Source of the DNA: JAFGHJ01 sp964418485
Lineage (GTDB): Bacteria; Hydrothermota; UBA3072
Assembly (NCBI GenBank): GCA_964418485.1
Contig: CAYQMH010000016.1
Location: forward strand, 1-38,272
DNA length: 38,272 bases
Direction of reading: 5' to 3'
Shown: positions 22,650 through 28,345 of the stretch, piece by piece
How the letters are laid out: each line of letters opens with the position of its first letter
Position numbering within the stretch: position 1 is the stretch's first letter
The notes under the pieces: model-generated
Told to the model about the DNA's origin: nothing
The model's database searches: none
What the model saw: the letters and a program-made list of their open reading frames with translations, nothing else
Program-made: the position numbers and the translations under genes

Positions 22650-22752
22650 AACAACAAATTGCACAAATAAATTAAGATTAATCATTTTTGCTAATGCGAA
22701 AAATAGAATCTGTTTTTTTCTGTATTTGTGCTATTCGTGCGATTCGTTGTTT
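22650..22752. repeat. Inverted pair of CACGAAT-type repeats
   Basis: AACAACAAATTGCACAAATA (22650-22669) faces a reverse-complement copy (22722-22752) that on the minus strand reads GAAACAACGAATCGCACGAA followed by TAGCACAAATA. About 50 bp separate them, so the transcript between the two pseudopilin genes could form a large hairpin. Confidence 0.6.
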
Positions 22753-22773
22753 CTGCTATTCTAGGGGCAGAAG

Positions 22774-22808
22774 GGATTCCGACTTCTGACTTATGGATTC
22801 TGGATTCT
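22774..22808. repeat. Heptamer array, GGATTCT/GACTTCT type
   Basis: Five exact 7-mers: GGATTCC (22774), GACTTCT (22781), GACTTAT (22788), GGATTCT (22795), GGATTCT (22802). Confidence 0.6.
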
Positions 22809-22821
22809 TTTTTAATTTTTT

Positions 22822-22842
22822 CTTTGTGCTCTCTGTGGTTCA
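22822..22842 (-). repeat. CACAGAG-type dispersed repeat
   Basis: On the minus strand it reads TGAACCACAGAGAGCACAAA. It follows the GspI-like stop closely and is in the transcription direction of the downstream GspJ-like gene. Confidence 0.65.
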
Positions 22843-22844
22843 TA

Positions 22845-23246
22845 TTATAGTGGTTTTAGCAATTGAATCACCAAAATTTTCTTTTTATTTACATATACTT
22901 CAATATTGCACTTTGGAGGTATTTCTTCGTTTGTTTTAAGTACTGTCATATATACAGTGCCGTTTAGAGTATCTATTGTAAGTGAGTCCTGTTCTGCTTC
23001 TATTCCCGCGAGAGTGTGTTCTGCTTTTTTTCTCGCGAGAAGCAGCGCGACTTCTCTCTTATGTACATTTTCTGAAAACGAATAGCTCTTGAAAAAAAAC
23101 TGATAAAGAGAGAGAAAAACAATTGAGAGAATTGTTATTGATACTATAATTTCCACTAAAGTGAAGGCTTTTTTTCTTTTTTTTGTTTTCTCTCTAGTTT
23201 TTTCTTTTTTAACACAATTAAATTTTCTTTTCTCTCTGTGGTCCAT
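22845..23246 (-). CDS. GspI/PilV-like minor pseudopilin with a repeat-derived leader
   Basis: The 133-aa product has a prepilin motif KKRKKAFTLVEIIVSITILSIVFLSLYQFF, cut expected between Ala and Phe (Ala instead of Gly at -1, Glu at +5). It is followed by EVALLLARKKAEHTLAGIEAEQDS, the family's A-x-x-x-A-x-x-x-x-E region as in GspI. The leader before the cut is 27 residues and very basic. Its first codons (MDHREKRK) are the translation of a CACAGAG repeat, and no other ATG, GTG or TTG occurs in frame before the Phe. It lies between two other pseudopilin genes of the same strand. No convincing SD is seen. Confidence 0.7.
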   Translation of the reverse strand: MDHREKRKFNCVKKEKTREKTKKRKKAFTLVEIIVSITILSIVFLSLYQFFFKSYSFSENVHKREVALLLARKKAEHTLAGIEAEQDSLTIDTLNGTVYMTVLKTNEEIPPKCNIEVYVNKKKILVIQLLKPL

Positions 23247-23340
23247 GTTTTTCTATTTTTTCTCTGTGTGCTCTGTGGTTTTTTCTTTTTTTAACACAAT
23301 TAATTCCTCTGTGTTCTCTGTGGTCAATGGTTTTTTTCTA
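23199..23340 (-). repeat. Direct duplication of a ~60-bp CACAGAG-containing segment
   Basis: Copy A (~23199-23257) and copy B (~23279-23340) share the order T-rich run, TTTAACACAATTAA, CTCTGTGGTC(C/A)ATG, T-rich run, with a third CACAGAG word at 23261-23281 between them. Copy B abuts the stop codon of the upstream pseudopilin gene. Copy A supplies the start codon and first ~14 codons of the GspI-like gene. Confidence 0.65.
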
Positions 23341-24556
23341 TCAGTTTCCATGATTTCATTTTTAAATTTTTTGTTTTTATATAAGCGGAGGGGACCAAAG
23401 ACCCTGGTATTCCTGAAATTATATCTCCTACGAGAACATTTCCGTAATGACCACTAGAACTCCTCCCGTAGAAAGAATGCGCGCAGACCAGGCCTTCTAA
23501 ATCACCTTCGATAGACGCTTTTCCGGATGAGTATATCAGCCCTCTGCATCGGGAGTATCTTTCTATTGTGATGGCATTCTGGTGTGCACCTGCGATAGTT
23601 TTTTTCGCTGTCGATATCGCGGTCCCGGAAAATGAAGACGATTCGGTAAATCTTATTTTATTTGTTTCGCCTTCTCCGATGAGAACTGATGATTCCGCTA
23701 TTGTCGCGTACTCTGAGACCCGGATTTCCTGTTGCGAAATAATTTCTCCTGAGAAGTAGCTGTAACCGCTTAAAGTGACGGAGTTAGGAGAAAATATTGA
23801 AACATTATGTAATTCCGAATCGTATTGTATTCTTACTTCTCCGTAAGCAATGAGAGTTAATTCTTTTAAGAGAGCATTTTCTACAATTATATCCGATGTA
23901 CTTATAATAGTTTTAGGATAATCGAATGTCCCATCCCGGAAGAATACAGCGTCGTTTATATAAGTGATTTCTTTATTCGGTATATCACTTGCGTCATAAA
24001 ATATTTGAGGTGAGAATAACTCCGTGTCAGCTTGATAGGGAGATTGAAGATATGCGTTAAACAAACTTATTCTATTTTCGATAGCCGATGTATTAAGTTC
24101 AGGAAGAACGTGACCAATTTTTATCGCTCCTTCTATCGAACCGTAGATTTCAGGATTTTTATCTACCTCCAGGATTGCTCCGTATGCGGAAACACTTGAA
24201 TCGAAATTTGAGCCGAATTCGGACAGCATATAAACTTCTTCATTCTTGAATTTTCCGCTGGTTACTATACTCATAAACCCTCTTTTAAATTCCGCTTCAG
24301 TAGTCAAATAGCCTCCGAAAAGTGAATCTATATTTTCATATTCCGAAGAAGGCGGATTTTCCATAGATTTTATCATTCCTGATGAAGCAATATAAAAAGC
24401 CTGTTCCCAGTTTAATCGTTTGTTTAATCTCCAATTCTGTGAATTGCTTATTAATAGAAAACTCGTTATTAAAGAAGATATGATTATAATAATAGTTAAA
24501 GTGAGAAAAAGAGAAAATCCTTTATTTGAAATTGATTGTCCTTCTGCCGTATTCAT
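23324..24556 (-). CDS. PilX/GspK-like pseudopilin with a bactofilin-like beta-helix body
   Basis: The 410-aa protein starts with a prepilin-type segment SNKGFSLFLTLTIIIIISSLITSFLL. It has no Glu at +5, as in GspK/PilX-type proteins, and then has QAFYIASSGMIKSMEN, equal to the A-x-x-x-A-x-S-G-x-x block that follows the PilX/GspK helix. Residues ~210-380 are short repeating beta-strand turns (IISTSDIIVENALLKELTLIAYG, SIFSPNSVTLSGYSYFSGEI, SQQEIRVSEYATIAESSVLIG, RCRGLIYSSGKASIEGDLEGLV). They look like a bactofilin/polymer-forming beta-helix. It overlaps the PilP-like gene by 35 bp. A pilus-tip or secretion-tip role is inferred. Confidence 0.65.
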   Translation of the reverse strand: MNTAEGQSISNKGFSLFLTLTIIIIISSLITSFLLISNSQNWRLNKRLNWEQAFYIASSGMIKSMENPPSSEYENIDSLFGGYLTTEAEFKRGFMSIVTSGKFKNEEVYMLSEFGSNFDSSVSAYGAILEVDKNPEIYGSIEGAIKIGHVLPELNTSAIENRISLFNAYLQSPYQADTELFSPQIFYDASDIPNKEITYINDAVFFRDGTFDYPKTIISTSDIIVENALLKELTLIAYGEVRIQYDSELHNVSIFSPNSVTLSGYSYFSGEIISQQEIRVSEYATIAESSVLIGEGETNKIRFTESSSFSGTAISTAKKTIAGAHQNAITIERYSRCRGLIYSSGKASIEGDLEGLVCAHSFYGRSSSGHYGNVLVGDIISGIPGSLVPSAYIKTKNLKMKSWKLIEKNH

Positions 24557-24920
24557 CGATTATTATTTTATCAGGTTTAATTTTTAGAATCCTTATATGA
24601 TTTATTTTTTCACCTTCGTTTACAAAAATTGTCTTACCATTATCTATACTGATTGCCGCAGATGGTTTTTTATCGTCCCAAATAATCCCCTTTACAATAA
24701 TAGATGAAGGTTTCCATTGTTTTTGAGAAGTGCTTTCTCTCTTTATTTTATATTTAAATGGGTCTCTTTCAGCCCCGGTTACTTTTTTGGAATATTTCTT
24801 TTTGAAATTTACTTCTATTTCAGGAGGAGAATATTTAACCTTTTTTGGAAAGGTAACGTATAACGCGGTGATGAAGACAAATACCAATAAATAAACTATT
24901 ACTTTATTTGTCGACATCAT
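24522..24920 (-). CDS. pilP: PilP/GspC-like periplasmic linker protein
   Basis: The 132-aa protein has one N-terminal transmembrane helix (VIVYLLVFVFITALYVTF), a linker ending in ERDPFKYKI (family R-D-P-F), and a small beta domain: PSSIIVKGIIWDDKKPSAAI, GKTIFVNEGEKINHIRILKIKPDKIIID, YGRRTINF. That is the HR domain shared by PilP and GspC, which docks onto the secretin N0 domain. It overlaps the PilO-like gene (17 bp) and the downstream pseudopilin, in an apparently cotranscribed order PilQ - small exported protein - PilO - PilP. The start may be the second Met (MSTNK). Confidence 0.75.
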   Translation of the reverse strand: MMSTNKVIVYLLVFVFITALYVTFPKKVKYSPPEIEVNFKKKYSKKVTGAERDPFKYKIKRESTSQKQWKPSSIIVKGIIWDDKKPSAAISIDNGKTIFVNEGEKINHIRILKIKPDKIIIDEYGRRTINFK

Positions 24921-25404
24921 CGGAGAGAAATAATCTTATGCGTAGAGATGCTATTATTCCCGTTGTACCGCTATATATTTTTAATTTTTCAATCCTGAAC
25001 GCGTCACCGCTTAACTTATCGAGAAACAAGCAAAGCTCGGGATATTTTCCCGACAGTTCTAATTCTACGGTAATATAAGATATATCTTCTGTTTCTCTTA
25101 CGGTTGAATGAGATACTGAATTTGTCCGCAAATTAAAGGATTTAACCAGAGAGAGCAAGTTGGTAATTCCTTCTGATACGTTTTCAAATTCTTTATATTC
25201 ATCGAGTCTTTTTGATATATGTTTTTCCAGAGAGAGGTAGTAATTATGTAAGGAATTACCTTGAGAATAAAGAAAAAGTTTTTTTTGTCTATCAAGAATT
25301 TTTTTGTTATCTTCTTTTACTTTGTCAATAAGGTTGAAAAATAAGAAAAAATATAAAATTAGACCCGGTACACCTATGAGTATGTACCAACGGTATTTAT
25401 TCAT
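24904..25404 (-). CDS. pilO: PilO-like type IV pilus alignment protein
   Basis: The 166-aa protein has a short cytoplasmic start, one transmembrane helix (WYILIGVPGLILYFFLFF, residues ~6-23), a coiled coil (KVKEDNKKILDRQKKLFLY... LEKHISKRLDEYKEF) and a ferredoxin-like domain: VSEGITNLLSLVKSFNLRTNSV, then ISYITVELELSGKYPELCLFLDKLSGDAFRIEKLKI, the typical PilO pattern. It should pair with the PilN-like half of the PilM/N fusion encoded on the other strand. It overlaps the neighbouring genes on both sides by 8 and 17 bp. Confidence 0.75.
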   Translation of the reverse strand: MNKYRWYILIGVPGLILYFFLFFNLIDKVKEDNKKILDRQKKLFLYSQGNSLHNYYLSLEKHISKRLDEYKEFENVSEGITNLLSLVKSFNLRTNSVSHSTVRETEDISYITVELELSGKYPELCLFLDKLSGDAFRIEKLKIYSGTTGIIASLRIRLFLSDDVDK

Positions 25405-25873
25405 TTTTTATTTCTTTTTCCGGTTCGGGTGTTTCTTCCTTATTTTTTTCTTTTAATATTCCCTTAAAAATAGGTAGCAGGTTGTCTGCCAATTCTTTCG
25501 ACAGTGGTGTTACAACCTCGTTCCAATTTCCTTCGCCTTTTGCTTCAGTCATGCCGAGGAGTGAAGAATTCTTTTTAGATTTTACCTTTACGACAACCTC
25601 ATAAGTTTTCTTTTCAGGATTTTTAAGACGCGGTAGGGAAGAATTTATAGAGAAGTGAATGCTATATTCTGCTTCCAATGAGTCTTCAACAGGCACGACC
25701 CACCCGTTCGAGTTCCGGAAGACATAAAATTGAGTTTTATCCACAAGCTGACCGTAATTTCCTCCGATTTCTTTAAAGTGAACTTTTACAGTCTCACCTT
25801 CCTGGGATACCACAAAAGGTTTAGGCATGCAATTTATTATCGTTAAAATAAATGCTATAAAAATATTTTTCAT
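25397..25873 (-). CDS. Small exported protein, possible lipoprotein / PilQ-associated factor
   Basis: I do not recognise a family. The 158-aa product starts MKNIFIAFILTIINCMPKPFVV: a hydrophobic signal followed by Cys15, which could be a lipobox Cys although the residues before it (IIN) are not ideal. The body has beta strands (QFYVFRNSNGWVVPVEDSLEAEYSIHFSI, KTYEVVVKVKSKKNSSLLG) and an acidic C-terminus (EETPEPEKEIKNE). Its place directly after the secretin gene, with an ATGA overlap at 25873, suggests a secretin-assembly lipoprotein (pilotin) or another pilus factor; this is inference from position. An alternative start at 25888 would add MAKNR. Confidence 0.5.
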   Translation of the reverse strand: MKNIFIAFILTIINCMPKPFVVSQEGETVKVHFKEIGGNYGQLVDKTQFYVFRNSNGWVVPVEDSLEAEYSIHFSINSSLPRLKNPEKKTYEVVVKVKSKKNSSLLGMTEAKGEGNWNEVVTPLSKELADNLLPIFKGILKEKNKEETPEPEKEIKNE

Positions 25874-27657
25874 TCTATTTTTTGCCATGGTACAATTTCA
25901 GGTGTTAAATATATTATGAGTTCGGATTCATCGACATTGATGGATTGACTGGAAAATAAAAAGTCTCCGATTAAAGGAATATCTCCGAGAATTGGAACTT
26001 TATTTTTGTTAATAGTTTCCGTTTTTTGTATTAATCCTCCTATTATTGCAGTTTCTCCCTCCTGCAATTTTAGTGTGGTTGTTATGGAACGTCTCGAAAG
26101 TTCCGGTAGTCCATCGGTACTAAACCCTTTAAGTGACGAGACTTCCACTTCGACGTCAGCCGTTACATCATTTTCTCTTCCTACCCAGGGTGTTATTGTC
26201 ATTTTAACACCCGCTTCAACCGGGTGAACCTGTATCAAGGGATTATCCGTAGTACCAATTCTGGTTCTGTAATAGCCCTGCCATCCCACATTAATACTGG
26301 CTTTCTGACCGCTTATTGTAACAATACTGGGTTCAGCATGGACTTTTGCTAATCCTCTTTGCTCTAAAGCATTAATCATTATCCTGAAGCCAGCGGGAAT
26401 CTCCAGTGAAGTTCCCAGGTTTAGTGAAGAAGATATGTATTCCAGGATGTCATCTATATCCTCTTTGGTAAAAGTCGCTTTGAATTCTCCCGCGGTTTCT
26501 GTTTCTTCTGAGGAAGTTTTCGGAGCATCGGATATATTCTCACCCGCGTTTATGCCCAATTCCGAAAGTTTTTTTCTTGATACGGAAAGAATAATCGCTC
26601 TCATTCTCACTCTTTTTGCCGGGATGTCTACTTCTTCTAAAAAATCTTCAATTTGCCTTAACTGTACTGATGTTGCCGAGCAAAGAAAGGCGTTGTGCTC
26701 TTCCACCACTTTTATGTTGGAAGGAGAAATGGAGGACGGGAGTAATTTAAAAGCCTCGTCCGCTTTAATGTATTTAAGAGGTACCAGTGTGATCGAAGAT
26801 ATCAGTCCTTCCCCCGGCGTTTTTCCTTCAATTTTACCTATAACGTAAACATCGTCTATCTTTTTGAATCCGTAATTTGTGCCGCTTAGTACCAGTTCCA
26901 GGGTTTTGTTGAGAGGTTGTTCTTTTACTGTAGCGGATACTTTGCCTGTAATTTCACCGTAAGTAACTATATTCATTTCTGTTTTTTGTGATAAATCCTC
27001 GATGAATTTTTCTAATTCCATATCTTTTACATCGATAGAAATAAGAGTATCACGTTTTATTTTTACCTCATCGGAAGACCTTCTTCTACTTGTCCTTTCC
27101 CTACCTCTTTCTTCTATCCTTAAAACTTCGATGATTCCTTCCCTTTCGATAACTTCAAAACCTTTTGAAGTTAGAAAAGCTTCCAATCCTTTTTTTATGG
27201 GAACGCCCTTGAGATAGCCGGAAATCCTGGTTTCCCTAACATTTTCACCGGCTATAATAGTTAAACCGCTTTGCCTGGATATTTCTCTTATCAGCCGGTC
27301 GATTTCCACGTCGTCGCAGTCGATAGTCAATAAACTATCTTTGACAACAACATCTAATTTTGCTGTTTTACCTCTGGTGAGGTAATAAACATTTCCCTCT
27401 CTGTTAACAGAACAACCAAGACTTTGAGCCAGAGTTGATAAAAGTTGTTCTACGGTAACGTCTGAAAGAAAAAGAGTTACTGTGCCCTGTACGTCCGAGC
27501 GAAGCACGACATTCAATCCGTATTGCTGGTTCAACAATTGAACTACCTGTTGAACAGGAAGATCTTCGAAAGACACGGATATTTTTCTTTCCTCTTCCTG
27601 TGCGTTAGCGTTTAAAAAAGAAAACAATATACAGATTATTAAAAATAGCCGTTTCAT
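25870..27657 (-). CDS. pilQ: Secretin PilQ-like (type IV pilus / type II secretion outer-membrane channel)
   Basis: The 595-aa protein starts with a Sec signal peptide (MKRLFLIICILFSFLNANAQ). Three STN/N0-like repeats follow (residues ~25-95, ~108-178, ~207-276), each with the V-x-F-x-D-L/V-x-(V/L)-x-x-x-(V/I/L)-x-x-L/I-x-x-x-x-x-(M/L)-N/T-I/V pattern. Next is an N1-like domain (LVPLKYIKADEAFKLLPSSI... LRQIEDFLEEVDIP). The secretin core carries RGLAKVHAEPSIVTISGQKASINVG, MTITPWVGREND, LQEGETAIIGGLI and the hallmark VPILGDIPLIGDFLF. No AMIN domain is present. It leads a seven-gene unit and appears to be translated from a leaderless mRNA. Confidence 0.92.
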   Translation of the reverse strand: MKRLFLIICILFSFLNANAQEEERKISVSFEDLPVQQVVQLLNQQYGLNVVLRSDVQGTVTLFLSDVTVEQLLSTLAQSLGCSVNREGNVYYLTRGKTAKLDVVVKDSLLTIDCDDVEIDRLIREISRQSGLTIIAGENVRETRISGYLKGVPIKKGLEAFLTSKGFEVIEREGIIEVLRIEERGRERTSRRRSSDEVKIKRDTLISIDVKDMELEKFIEDLSQKTEMNIVTYGEITGKVSATVKEQPLNKTLELVLSGTNYGFKKIDDVYVIGKIEGKTPGEGLISSITLVPLKYIKADEAFKLLPSSISPSNIKVVEEHNAFLCSATSVQLRQIEDFLEEVDIPAKRVRMRAIILSVSRKKLSELGINAGENISDAPKTSSEETETAGEFKATFTKEDIDDILEYISSSLNLGTSLEIPAGFRIMINALEQRGLAKVHAEPSIVTISGQKASINVGWQGYYRTRIGTTDNPLIQVHPVEAGVKMTITPWVGRENDVTADVEVEVSSLKGFSTDGLPELSRRSITTTLKLQEGETAIIGGLIQKTETINKNKVPILGDIPLIGDFLFSSQSINVDESELIIYLTPEIVPWQKIE

Positions 27658-27666
27658 AACGTATTT

Positions 27667-27695
27667 AAGATAGTATTTATTAATTGATTTGTCAA
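27667..27695 (-). promoter_or_regulatory. Sigma70-like promoter for the pilQ unit, leaderless
   Basis: On the minus strand TTGACA (27695-27690) and TATCTT (27672-27667) are 17 nt apart. Only 9 nt then precede the ATG at 27657, so the transcript should start within ~4 nt of the start codon. No SD is present. Confidence 0.65.
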
Positions 27696-27718
27696 GTATG
27701 CTAACGCGGCAAATTCTT

Positions 27719-27845
27719 TACCACAGAGAGCACAGAGATTTCTTTTTTTGTTTACACACAACCCACTACCCTGATAAAAACACAGAGATCGCAGAGCCCA
27801 CACAACATCACCCAGGATTTTTTACCACAGAGAACACAAAGATAT
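27719..27845 (+). repeat. Three CACAGAG-type dispersed repeats
   Basis: Copies read ACCACAGAGAGCACAGAG (27720-27737), CACAGAGATCGCAGAG (27781-27796) and ACCACAGAGAACACAAAG (27824-27841). All are plus-oriented, the direction of the downstream tail-fibre-like gene. A further relative (ACAAAGAACACAAAG) is at 28101-28115. Confidence 0.65.
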
Positions 27846-27865
27846 CAGGCTATCCGCTGACCGCC

Positions 27866-27974
27866 GAGGCTGTGCCAAAAGTCCAAATTTAACGGATTTC
27901 TAAAAAATAAGCCTTTGAAAAACAGGAACTTAGTTTTCTGCAACTTGCGAAAAGGGGGGTTTTGGCACAGCCTC
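27866..27974. mobile_element. MITE-like element with perfect 15-bp terminal inverted repeats
   Basis: GAGGCTGTGCCAAAA (27866-27880) and its exact reverse complement TTTTGGCACAGCCTC (27960-27974) bound a 109-bp segment without coding potential of its own. A CGCC lies directly outside each end (27862-27865 and 27975-27978) and could be a 4-bp target-site duplication. No transposase is nearby, so it would depend on one elsewhere. A long terminator-like hairpin is an alternative reading. Confidence 0.55.
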
Positions 27975-28020
27975 CGCCTTCCGCTTCCCGCTAAAATCAG
28001 CTCCGCACACACAACAAGAG

Positions 28021-28050
28021 AAACAACAAGTCGCACGTATAGCACGAATT
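28021..28050 (+). repeat. CACGAAT-type dispersed repeat
   Basis: AAACAACAAGTCGCACGTAT is followed by AGCACGAATTG. It is a fourth copy of the family seen at 6915, 22650 and 22722. Confidence 0.55.
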
Positions 28051-28133
28051 GTTTCTTACTTGAAACCTAGAAACCTTGAACCCTCGATAGCTTAATTAAT
28101 ACAAAGAACACAAAGTTTTTTATCTATTGTTTT

Positions 28134-28168
28134 TGACTAATGACTAATGACCAGTCACAAATGACTAA
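28134..28168. repeat. Heptamer array, TGACTAA type
   Basis: Five exact 7-mers: TGACTAA (28134), TGACTAA (28141), TGACCAG (28148), TCACAAA (28155), TGACTAA (28162). Confidence 0.65.
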
Positions 28169-28204
28169 ATTATAAACACGAAACAAGTAAATAATTTTTT
28201 ACCC

Positions 28205-28233
28205 TTGACAAGTACCCGGTTTTTTCTTACAAT
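28205..28233 (+). promoter_or_regulatory. Sigma70-like promoter for the tail-fibre/RHS unit
   Basis: TTGACA (28205-28210) and TACAAT (28228-28233) are 17 nt apart. Transcription should start near 28240, leaving a ~100-nt leader. The leader has a weak GATTTC/GAAATC hairpin near its 5' end and AAGGAGGT (28335-28342) as SD. Confidence 0.7.
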
Positions 28234-28345
28234 GATTTCTATAATGGGCATTGGAAATCTCATAAGAATTTTGTTCAACAGATTAAATTTAGATTTTGTT
28301 GGGAGAAGTTTGTTTCAAATTAACAAATAATTATAAGGAGGTATG

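Larger units (their letters stand above)
27658..28342. other. 685-bp divergent intergenic region rich in repeats
   Basis: Between the divergent pilQ and tail-fibre-like genes lie, in order: the pilQ promoter, three CACAGAG-type copies, a 109-bp MITE-like element, a CACGAAT-type repeat, an octamer array (ACCTAGAA, ACCTTGAA, around 28058-28090), a fourth CACAGAG relative, a TGACTAA heptamer array, and the promoter of the tail-fibre gene. No ORF here looks real. Confidence 0.6.

Noticed and set aside
26435..26848. A 137-codon plus-strand ORF inside pilQ
   Set aside because: It is antisense to conserved secretin coding sequence and has no signal of its own.
27845..28045. A 66-codon minus-strand ORF across the repeat-rich gap
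   Set aside because: It is made of the MITE-like element, has no SD and no protein-like pattern.
8387..28168. CRISPR arrays
   Set aside because: The repeats are short, degenerate and back-to-back or dispersed; there are no regular unique spacers and no cas genes.
28240..28345. Riboswitch or RNA thermometer in the ~100-nt leader of the fibre gene
   Set aside because: Only short A/T hairpins can be drawn, and no known aptamer motif is visible.
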